This document shows, piece after piece, positions 55,620 to 64,000 of a stretch of DNA of 64,000 nucleotides. The position numbers were made by a program, and so were the translations under genes. Numbering within the stretch: position 1 is the first letter of the stretch; each line of letters opens with the position of its first letter. The DNA is taken from NCBI GenBank assembly GCA_038049695.1, contig CP142461.1, forward strand, positions 28,837,001-28,901,000. The letters run 5' to 3'. The DNA comes from Cinnamomum chago. Taxonomy: Eukaryota > Streptophyta > Magnoliopsida > Laurales > Lauraceae. The notes under the pieces were generated by a model. It saw only the letters and a program-made list of their open reading frames with translations. It made no database searches and was not told where the DNA came from.

Positions 55620-57154
55620 ATCTCCCCCTTTGGCATTCACGGACAAAAACACCTAAATACAAGAAAAATTCTACCCACACAATATAACCGGATCAGTAAA
55701 ATAGAAGAAAAATTTTCTTTGGTTCAGCATTATCTTTCAATATCTTTTCTTCAGTTCAACCCTGCAAATCCTAATTGAATATTTGACAAAAGATCAAGCA
55801 TGAAATCTTGAAAATTAAAAGTACTTCTGAAATGTAATCAATAACATAATCATCTCGTTCAGTGACACTAATCAGCACGTAATCTTCTCATGAGCTATCT
55901 CAGCTCCTCCCCCTATTTGTTCAGAATTGACAAAGAGGTAGCTCCCTCTAAATCATATAATCTATATCTTCGAAAAAAATGCATAAATGCAAAACTCAAT
56001 CAGGCCAAAATTCAAAAATCCTCGATGATCAAACACGATAATTTACAATGCATGAGGCAACATAATTTTTGAGGAATTTTCCATGTTCGTATATTGTGTG
56101 TAAGATAATCTCAAATGAAAAACACAAAGAAATCGCAGATTGACTACAAATCAACAATCATCAGAAACAAAGCGAATTTCACACCTTTTAAAATCTTTCG
56201 ATCTGACCAGAAATGAGGTGTGAGGCCCCCCCTTAATGTCACACATTTTTTTATTTTTGATATATATATATATTCTATTTTAGCCCAAAATTAGATATTC
56301 TCATGAACTTCTTCACATATAAAAATGCTCAAGTTTTAGGGTGTGTTTGTGCGCATCCACGGAAGAGGAAACGACGCTTTCCTCTTCCGCGGAAAACAAA
56401 TCCGACGAGTGCAGGTCGAAAACGCAATCCACGGCTTATGCAGAAAATCATCACAAAAAAGTCGGAAACGCGTCCTTTCACTTGCTACACTAAACGTGAG
56501 AAGGAGTCGCCGGAAATCCCGACGCCTGGTCGGCAAGTGGTTTCCACTGAAACTTGCTCTGCACAAACAGAACCTTAGTGCTCATTTTTTTGTAGAAGTT
56601 TCTGAACCCTATAGGATACAGTTCAATTGCATCGGTCTACAAAAATCTCTACGTACTTTGGGTCACATATATAGATATAGACATTAAGAAGAGAGCATAG
56701 AGAAGTGGGAACATCAAAATTGATGCTTCGAATAAGTACAAAACCATTAAGACCATGAATCCTATCAATCCTAGTGTCTCATTGGCCCTAAGTGAGTGTC
56801 CAAGTGAGTCATCATGTACTTGTGGACATGATCAAAATCCTTAAATTGTGAATAAAGAAATTTAGTTCTAAAGCCAAACAAATCAAAGTGTATCATATGC
56901 CAGATAATCTCAAAATCAGCCCGAAAAAGTGTGCATGTGCAATCCAAAACACAATTTGAGGATTAGGTTTGTAGGCCAATGCCTAGGAGCTTACGAAGAG
57001 GGGTGTCAACTTTAGCATTCTCAATTGATTTAGACAGTGCAATGTTGACCACATTACAACTCAGGTCAGTCTTACGAATCCAAACAGCCTTAGTCGTGAC
57101 CTATTGAGGAGAAGAAGGTTTCTTCCTCGTCTAATTTCTACTATGATTTCTTCT
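55620..57154 (-). other. Interior of minus-strand Sirevirus, pol and env mostly lost
   Basis: Between the polypurine tract and gag I find no RT, integrase or RNase H motifs. The 1.5 kb holds non-coding 3' interior, a (TA)n run (about 56259-56275) and a MITE. The deletion explains the short interior. Confidence 0.65.
56339..56574. mobile_element. 236-bp MITE with TTA TSD (Harbinger-like)
   Basis: Flanked by TTA (56336-56338 and 56575-56577). Ends are GGGTGTGTTTGTGCGCATCC and, reverse-complemented, GGTTCTGTTTGTGCAGAGC. Much richer in GC than its surroundings, with arginine-coding open frames on both strands (114 aa plus, 76 aa minus) that I attribute to base composition. Confidence 0.75.
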
Positions 57155-58912
57155 TTAATTGCAATGTGGTCTAATATTCCCTTTAATTCCACAAAAGTGA
57201 CATGTGGGGGTGAATTTAGGCTTGTGCAATTTCTTAGCATTCGCAGATTTCAAGGGTGGAGCCTTAGGAATTAAGGGTGTCATGGAGTACATAGTAGGTC
57301 CTTGAACAAATACAGATTCACCTTTATCTTTTGAGGATGAAGCTCCATGAGTGTAGCCAATTCCAGGTTTAGACAAGTTAGTCATTCGGCTTCCAAGTAT
57401 TTCGTCGAGCTTCATAGACTTCATGCGGTCCAAAGAGGCCTCTGCAGTTGAAAATTCAGAGGTTGTCAACTTGAGCTTTCCAATTAACTCAACCTTTTCA
57501 GCTTTATAATGACTCAACTCTTTCTTCAAATTGTCCATCTCAGATTTTTCTTTCAGCTCTTTTTGCCTCATCAATTCACTCTCCTTACCTACAACAATCA
57601 GATTATTAGACAATATTATATGCTGATCTTCTAACTAGCGTACCTTAGCATGTAATTCTTCCAGTTGAGCAATTAGAGAAGAATTTAGAGATTCCATTTC
57701 TTTCAGCTTTAATGCTCTTTTCTGACTGATCTTTGACATGTTTATGGAGTCTTGCAACAATTTCTTGTACGCAGTTTCCCAGTCCTTTTCATCAACTGAG
57801 AAGTTATCAAAATTTGAATTTTCATTGGAATTGGACTCCCTGTCAGATGAACCCTGTATAGAAGAGACAGTAGACAAAGCCATGAAAGCAACACAATTCT
57901 TAAAAACGTCATCAGGAGATTCAGGCTCACTCGTTTCTTCATCTGTATCCTTTTCCTACGACACATTAAAAGCCTTACCTTTACTATTTTCCTTTTTGTG
58001 GGCACACTTTACAGTAGTGTAACCATAGCCTTGACATTCATAGCATTGTATAGGCTTGGTGGATCCTTTAGATGGGCTCTTTTCAGGCACATATTTGGTC
58101 TTGTAGGGTGCCTTCTTGTTACCATCCTTCTTAGCCTTTTTATTTTTCAACATCTTTTTGAATTTTTTAATGAAATATTTTTCAAACTCAGCATACTCGA
58201 AGTCACACTTTGATTTAGAACTACTTTCCACATATTTTGAAGACTTGAGTACAATTTCCTTACCATTCTTCCTAAGACAATGGTTGGCTTCATATGTCTG
58301 TATATTACCAACTAACTATTCCACATTGAGGGAATTCAGATCTTGGTACTCCTTAATAGCAACTACCTTTGGACGAAACCTTTCTGGGAGAGACCTTAAT
58401 ATTTTCTTGACAATTTTGAGTTGAGGTATAGGTTCTCCCAAATTAAAACTCGAGTTCACAATTTTACTCAAATTAGAATTGAACTCATCAAAAGTTTCAT
58501 ATTCTTTCATGCGGATCGTCTCAAAAGTGGTTGTCAAGTTTTGTAGTTTAGTTTGCTTGACAGTATCAGTTCCCTCATACAGTCCTTAGCAAATATCAAG
58601 CTGCCTTGGCATTAGGGCATGCAGAAATTCTATGAAATTTTGTAGGGGTCACTCCGTTGTATATTGCATTAATTGCCTTATTATTGCAATTAGAGTAGGT
58701 CTTTTCAGCAGCAGTCCATTGGGCTTTGGGTTTCAGTTTACTCTACCCATCTACAACAACATGGGATCAGAATATCCCTCCACTACAATATCCCAGACTT
58801 GATCGTCTGTAGCCCTAAGAAAAGCAATCATCATTTCCTTCCAGTAAGCATAATTAGTTCCATCTAAGAGAGGGGGCTTAGTGGTAGACTTTCCTTCTCT
58901 ATTAAAATCCAT
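57155..58912 (-). pseudogene. Sirevirus gag (UBN2 domain, two decayed zinc knuckles, coiled coil)
   Basis: The start is at 58912 (MDFNREGKSTTKPPLLDGTN), about 50 bp past the primer site, then NYAYWKEMMIAFLRA. The UBN2/gag core is at 58537-58316 (KEYETFDEFNSNLSKIVNSS, KILRSLPERFRPKVVAI). A Lys-rich spacer leads to the first knuckle CYECQGYGYTTVKC, where the His is Tyr. An acidic part and a long coiled coil (57883-57400) follow, then a second knuckle CHFCGIKGNIRPHC, where the His is Asn. A long gag with a coiled coil is typical of Sireviruses. At least five stops interrupt it. Confidence 0.92.
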
Positions 58913-58959
58913 TAGAGATTATTTCTAAATAGATCACACAATAACTTAGTGTAACCTCA

Positions 58960-58970
58960 CTCTAATACCA
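58960..58970 (-). other. Primer binding site of minus-strand Sirevirus
   Basis: TGGTATTAGAG on the minus strand, two bases past the CA end of the 5' LTR (58973). Matches the initiator tRNA-Met type with one change. Confidence 0.85.
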
Positions 58971-58972
58971 AT

Positions 58973-60128
58973 TGAAATAACTGGCCTTAACATAGGCTTA
59001 GATCCCAATAACAAGATCTCTATTAGATTTTAAGAATAAGTGATTCATCTAGTAATTAACCCTAATCCAGATTAAAAGCAAGCAACCACACAATGAGAAG
59101 CAATCTTGAATGCTTCTTCAAGATGAATCTATTTCAGAAAAGTAGCATAAAGAACCTCCAAAGACTTGAACTTCAGCGCAGTAACTTGAAACTTTGGAGA
59201 GGAAAACAATCTCTCAATATATCTTCAGGTTTTTTTGGATGGGAGAGAGGTACCCTAGAGTTGAGAGAGGAAGGCAATATATAGGCCTTAATTCGTGCCT
59301 CAATACTTGTAAAGCAAGTAGGACTCAAAATAGTATTTTGAGAGAAATCAGGAAGCAAAATATTGAATAAATCTAAATTTTCGCGACCCATGCCTGCGCT
59401 CGAGCACGTCGAGGTTCTGTCCCTTGTATGTTGAATCTCGCTAAAAGCTTTTCCACAAAAGCAACTGAGGCCACACTCTTGACACACGGATCTCAAGACA
59501 ATCAATCCCTTTAGCTTGTATTGTGTTTGAATTACTTGTACGTCAAGACACATATGAGGCAAGACCGTATAAGTTGTCATTCTATGACTCTTTTGTGTTA
59601 CCTCAATGTTTGTGTACAAAGGTCAAAGTAGAATAAGAATTACCTTTTACAAGGATGACTTCAAGGGCCTGTTCATTTACCAGAATTGCAAGAATTCTTG
59701 TCTGGAGAATTCTTGAATTCCTAGACAAGGTAAAATTTCAAAATCCTCCTAAGGGCATGAGCTTTTTGGAATTCCACCAAAATGAAAGAAGGTGGAATTC
59801 CAGGAATTCCTAAAGGCTAATTGGGACTTATCATGTGTTGGAATTCATAAATTCGTATAAAGAAACAGGGGATTTGAAAATGCAACATCATGTCTCAAAA
59901 ACCCCAACCACTAGAACTCCAGTTATGAATTCTAGTAAAGAAACAGGCCCTAAGAGTGACTTCGTGCAGAGCATTTCCCGGTCTTTGCTTTTTTTCTTTT
60001 CTTTTTTTTTTATTCTTTTTCAATCTTCAAGAAACACCAAACAATCCATCTAACAAATACATTACGAATTAAATTCCCGATTTTGTCCATTACCTAATGA
60101 ATTAGCCAATACTCAAATAAACCTTACA
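58973..60128 (-). repeat. Sirevirus 5' LTR, minus strand (with a MITE inside)
   Basis: It starts TGTAAGGTTTATTTGAGTATTGG at 60128 and ends CCAGTTATTTCA at 58973. About 870 bp without the MITE (59665-59950). It is the most complete LTR of the family here and defines what the two 3' LTRs lack. TTGGG follows at 60129-60133, matching 50135-50139. Confidence 0.9.
59665..59950. mobile_element. 286-bp Harbinger-like MITE inside the Sirevirus LTR
   Basis: Ends GGGCCTGTTCATTTACCAG and, reverse-complemented, GGGCCTGTTTCTTTACTAG. Flanks CAA/TAA fit a 3-bp duplication with one change. The other LTR (near 55445-55460: CTTCAAGAGTGACTTCG) is the empty site. A decayed relative is at 62812-63114. Confidence 0.9.
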
Positions 60129-60165
60129 TTGGGCCAAACTCAAAGCAATGCAACTTAACCCAAGC
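60129..60165. repeat. Second copy of NOP2 5' flank (copy B, distal part)
   Basis: TTGGGCCAAACTCAAAGCAATGC... matches 48767-48808 (TTGGGCCAAACCCAAAGCAGTGC) and continues the flank interrupted at 50139. The site II motif TGGGCC is kept. Confidence 0.85.
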
Positions 60166-60571
60166 CAAAAGTAAGACTTAGGTTGGGGTGGCTTTTCTTT
60201 TCTTTGGGTCTTGGCTAGGGTGGCTATTGAGGTTCAGGTCAGGCTAGGTTTTTGAAACGGAATTCTAAGTCGAGCATGAAATTGGGCATGAGTTCACAAA
60301 TTGTAGCAGGTTATTCATGGCTTGGCCTTCTTTTTGGAGATTTAGGAGAGGAGGAGATTGTTCAAAGGTTCCCTTGTAGACAATGAGTTGGGTGACTTGC
60401 CTCTTCTGGGGAGTAGATTAATTTACATGGACTAACATCAGGGGGCAGCCAGCTATGTGTAGGATCAATAAATTTTGTTGTCTCAAAGGTGGGATTACTA
60501 CTTTGATGTGGGATTACTACTTTGATCCAAGGCTAATTTTAGACCATTGCCTAATGAAGGTGTGTTCTAAA

Positions 60572-61044
60572 TAGGGGTGTTCATGGGCCAGGCTGGGGTG
60601 AGGAAAATCCAGGCCCGACCTTATTTTTGATCTCTTGCATTAAGCCCGTCCCAAGCCCGGATCGAGCCATAACCGACTAGCCCGAGCCTGGCCCAATTGA
60701 AGCATTTTAAGCCCAAGCCAGGCCCGAGTAAACATTATAATAAAAGAAATATGTCCTTTTTCTTTGCCTTGACCTTTATCTCAACTAGTTTGGGTGCTTA
60801 TCCCTTAATGAGATGTCATGTGCAAAAGTCTTGCCTCCCTCTCTTTTCTCACAATTACTTTTACAGTCATGTTGAGCCGGGCTTGGGCTTTCTACCAGTC
60901 AATCCTAGCATGGCCCAACTATTAAATGGACCCAATTAAATAGTTTAAGCCCGGTCCGAGTACTAAAACTTATGATCCAAGCCCCAACCAAAGTGGGTTG
61001 GGTTGGATTCAAGCTCAGGCGGGCCCAATCCATGAATAACCCTA
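60572..61044. mobile_element. 473-bp hAT-like MITE with 8-bp TSD
   Basis: Flanked by GTTCTAAA (60564-60571) and GTTCTGAA (61045-61052). It starts TAGGGGTGTTCATGG and ends CATGAATAACCCTA (inverted TAGGGTTATTCATG). LINE copy 1 lacks it at the same place. Interior rich in AGGCCCGA/AAGCCCGG words. Confidence 0.88.
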
Positions 61045-61760
61045 GTTCTGAAGTCTTGGATTGGGGTCATAGGCCTTTACGTTTCAATAATTGTTGTCTC
61101 CACCATAAAGGATTCCTAGACTTGGCTCGGACCTGTGGTGTCAAGCGAATGCGTTGGGGTTCACAGGCTTTAAGTGTGTATAAGCTTTGCGTCCTCAATG
61201 ATAATATTAAGAGTTTGAAAAGGGAAGTCCTTAGGCAGATGGACAAAGATAGAGACGACTTGATTAAAATGTAGAAGATCTTGATAAAGATGGTGATAGT
61301 CGGGAATTGTGGTTAGATGAAAGTGATGTTAAGGAAAGATGCCATGAGGAAAATTTGGGATTTCAATCGTATCGTGGAGGCAAAAATCAATAATTAGTTG
61401 GTTCAAGGAAGGAGATAAAAAAACACTTGGTTCTTTCATCAAATGGCTACTCTGAGAAGTAGAGTCAATTGTGTAGGAATAACCCATCGAGGAGGTAGGA
61501 CTTTTGAGAGTCCTAACGAAGTAAGGATTGTGGGGTTTTGAAAAGGTTTATAAGAGCGATGGGGGTGTAAGACCAAATAGCCTTTCTTTTCCTACAATCT
61601 CTTTGTATTCTCAAAGAAAGTTAAAAAGGGGATTCGAGGAGGATGAGGTGCTCGGAGCTTTGGAGGATTGTAGTGGGGACAAGGCACAAGGCACAAACGT
61701 TTTAACTTCTCTTCCATCAAAGTTGGGTGGGATTTTCTTAAAGAGGATTTTTGCAACTTT

Positions 61761-62141
61761 TTGTCCAAATCTTATCAAAGGGGCATAATTAATAAGGAGA
61801 TGAATTTTTTCTTTCTATTACTAATTTCCAAAGTGTCTAACCCAATGGAGTTAAAGGATTATAGGCCCATTAGCCTCGTGGCTTGCTTATATAAATTGCT
61901 AGGAAAGATTTTGGCCAATTGGCTTAAGTGTGTTATCCCCAACATTATTAGCCTGTTTCAAGGGGCCTTTGTTGCGGGTAAGGAAAATTTTGACGGGGTA
62001 CTAATTGCTAATGAGCTCATGGACTCTAGGAAGAAGTCTAAGAGACAAGGGGTCATCTTCAAAATTGGCTTAGAAAAAGCATTGTTATTTTACGACTATC
62101 ATAATTTATATCAGATTGACGTAATAATAGGATTGATTTGA
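61761..62141 (+). pseudogene. LINE reverse transcriptase N-terminal fragment (copy 2)
   Basis: 126-aa open frame; SNPMELKDYRPISLVACLYK, LFQGAFVAGK, GVIFKIGLEKALL (the position of the first RT Asp in FKLDLEKA is Gly here). It ends before the active-site box. Confidence 0.88.
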
Positions 62142-62190
62142 ATAACACATATAATAGTCAACCCCTCTAGAGAGGTTATTGGAGGAGAAG

Positions 62191-62811
62191 CTAGAGACTT
62201 GATTGGTTCTCCAAAAGCTTGCACTGTACTCTCTTGAGATTTTAGAAGGTAAATTGAAGACCCTTGATCTTCAATATTGAATTCATTGAAATCCTAAAGC
62301 CATTGTAGCCAGATTCAATTATTTTATCATTAAAATTAAAAAAAATCCTATATTTATTTTTACAATTATTTTAATTTATAGCTTATAGACCAGAATTCCC
62401 CACACCTCTCCAACCAAAAGCAAAAAAACTAGTTTTTCTTGGTAGAAATTAAAAAAAAAACTAAATTAAAAAAATTCCTATATTTATTTTTAAAATTATT
62501 TTTTATAGTTTATAAACAAAAATTCCCCACACCTCTCTAAACAAAAGAAGAAAAAAACTAGTTTCTCTTGGTAGAAATAAAAAAACCAGCTTTAACAATT
62601 CCATTAATCCTTTATGCTTGTATGTATTAAAAAGATTAAAAGAAAAGACTACCATAACACCTATGAACTCAATCCCTCTTGAAAATCCAATAATCTTAGT
62701 ATGTACGTAGTTTCAAAGAGAGGAGAAAGGATGAACATCGTTGAGAAGCAAAAAGCCTAGAAGAAGAAGAAGAATAAAAACTAGAAATGGAAGAAACTTG
62801 GCGAGAGAAAG
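62191..62811. repeat. Non-coding, with a 130-bp tandem duplication at 62330-62590
   Basis: CCTATATTTATTTTT starts at 62347 and 62477. Both units include ATTCCCCACACCTCTC and ACTAGTTTYTCTTGGTAGAAAT. No gene seen. Confidence 0.85.
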
Positions 62812-63114
62812 GGCATGTTCTATACTTCTATTAGTGGAATTTTGACAAGAATCTAATGTGTTTTTTTTTGGACAAGTTGTGATAGCTAGTGACCTAGCAT
62901 TTTCAAATGCCATGTTTCTTTATAAAAATTTCAAGATTCCAACTATCTAAAACATCTCAAATTACCTTTGAAATTCTTGGAATTCCACCTCCTTTGCTTT
63001 TTGGTGAAATTTTTTTTATGCTCAAATATAAAAAAGGATTTAGAAACTCTACCATGTATGAGAATTCAAAACTTCTCCAAATAGGAATTCCTTGAATTCT
63101 AGTAAAGAAATAGA
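62812..63114. mobile_element. Decayed Harbinger-like MITE related to 59665-59950
   Basis: It ends CTTGAATTCTAGTAAAGAAATAGACCC, close to the end of the other copy (TCTAGTAAAGAAACAGGCCC), and begins GGGCATGTTCTATACTTC. Flanking AAA on both sides may be the duplication. Confidence 0.6.
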
Positions 63115-63140
63115 CCCAAAGAGTTGTAGCATAAGAGTTT

Positions 63141-63142
<2 letters not shown>

Positions 63143-63183
<41 letters not shown>
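63143..63183. repeat. (AT)n microsatellite, 41 bp
   Basis: Pure AT run. The flanking GTTGTRGCATAAGAGTTTCC is repeated 72 bp apart (63124 and 63196), so the array sits in a small tandem duplication. Open frames across it encode only Ile/Tyr repeats. Confidence 0.95.
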
Positions 63184-63186
<3 letters not shown>

Positions 63187-63196
63187 GAACGAGTAG

Positions 63197-63875
63197 TTGT
63201 GGCATAAGAGTTTCCATATACCAAGTTTAGAAAACAAATTCGCAGTATGCAAGATTTCATTCTTGTGCCCATGAAATAGGAGACTGATCTTTGATATTCT
63301 AATTGCCGGCCGTACCTAAAAGTGGAGTTTCTACTCATTTCCTAAGCATATGCAGCCAAAAAGGAAAGAGATGCTCTAAGTGGAATGTTTTGGTATATCT
63401 ACTATTGTATTTTGTTTCTGTTGGGTTACTTGGGTAAGCTTCAGTTCCTGAACATTTGAGTGTTTAGTTCATTGTCAACTCCATGGTTACTTATTGAACT
63501 TATCAGAGCCTATGTGAATTGCATTGCATACTACGGGGAACAACTACACACACCAAGAAAGTAAATTGAACACATTAATCACTTAATATTTGTGGATCTG
63601 TTTTTTTTTGTTTTGGAAGGTTAAATGATTTTATATGTTTAGTTTCTCCCGTCCTTAGCTAACGATCAACACCATCATTTTCCAAATTTGCGGAAAGGAA
63701 AAGTGCTCATTTCGAGTACCGATCAAGCTTCTTCAACATATGCTGACAACCTCCATGGATAGAGAACATCCATAGTAGACCATTGATGACAAAGAAAGAA
63801 TCCTCTTCCAAAATAGGTCCAGTTGGCAGCTACTTTCATTTTGATGAGCTCACATAAGCCAACAACAAATAAGAC
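63197..63875. other. Non-coding, nothing recognised
   Basis: No domain-bearing ORF, RNA gene or repeat pair seen. Confidence 0.4.
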
Positions 63876-64000
63876 TAGGGGTGTAAAAAAAAATCGAAAA
63901 ACCATCTAATCCAACTGAACTGAACTGAACTAGCAGTTAATAACCATGTTTTATGGTTTGGTTACAGTTACGATTATTAAAATCGAAAAACTATGCTTCA
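63876..64000. mobile_element. Start of a hAT-like MITE, cut by the window end
   Basis: TAGGGGTGTAAAAAAAAATCG resembles the TAGGGGTGT termini of plant hAT MITEs and the element at 60572. Only one end is in view. Confidence 0.45.

Larger units (their letters stand above)
60166..62190 (+). mobile_element. LINE fragment, copy 2, with hAT MITE inside
   Basis: It has an endonuclease piece (VDNELGDLPLLGSRL, about 60378-60425) that copy 1 lost, the linker RPLRFNNCCLHHKGFLDL, FEEDEVLGALEDCSGDKAQG (61635-61690), and RT ELKDYRPISLVACLYKLLGK, GAFVAGKENFDGVLIANEL (61850-62030). It ends in the same place as copy 1 (GTTATTGGAGGAGAA), so both come from one truncated insertion that was later duplicated. Confidence 0.88.

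Noticed and set aside
1..64000. CRISPR arrays, bacterial operons, rRNA genes, organelle insertions
   Set aside because: Looked for evenly spaced repeats, rRNA or plastid gene motifs and saw none; the tandem repeats present have no spacer structure.

Overview
This window looks like nuclear DNA of a flowering plant. The evidence is a plant-type tRNA-Phe gene, one intron-rich housekeeping gene whose exons match the plant NOP2 (25S rRNA cytosine-5 methyltransferase) family, and plant-specific repeats: Copia and Sirevirus-type LTR elements, an integrated caulimovirid (pararetrovirus), PIF/Harbinger, hAT and MULE-like DNA elements, LINEs and SINEs. Base composition is AT-rich. I cannot name the species. 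The dense nesting and long introns suggest a fairly large genome.

Layout. 0-5.4 kb: non-coding DNA with a foldback element, a 53-bp tandem repeat and an intact tRNA-Phe gene on the minus strand. 5.4-7.95 kb: decayed minus-strand Copia element. 10.6-20.5 kb: plus-strand caulimovirid copy that has received a 113-bp SINE-like insertion, a 2.28-kb Harbinger element and a 3.59-kb non-coding LTR-like element. 21.5-26.8 kb: a second, inverted caulimovirid copy that lacks those insertions, so it acts as an internal empty-site control. 27-31.6 kb: a palindromic MITE and a small LTR element (two LTRs of about 365 bp) invaded by a GATATCGG-rich DNA element.

32.3-48.6 kb (minus): the one clear host protein gene, NOP2-like. 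I reconstruct 17 exons encoding 619 aa, with every junction GT-AG and in phase. Its long introns hold degenerate LINE 3' ends, a SINE, MITEs and tandem duplications. Its 5' flank carries telo-box motifs (AAACCCTA) and a site II motif (TGGGCC), which fits ribosome-biogenesis regulation.

48.6-62.2 kb: the NOP2 5' flank plus a LINE fragment is duplicated in tandem. The second copy is split by about 10 kb of nested retrotransposons: a TRIM with three 118-bp LTRs, the 3' end of a plus-strand Sirevirus with an env-like ORF, and a minus-strand Sirevirus with gag and two LTRs. 62.2-64 kb: tandem repeats, a MITE, an (AT)n tract and the start of a hAT-like MITE.

No clearly new biological system is evident. 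The most informative material is the set of nested insertions with internal empty sites, the split duplication of the NOP2 promoter, the pair of caulimovirid copies with complementary deletions, and the tail-to-tail Sirevirus LTRs.
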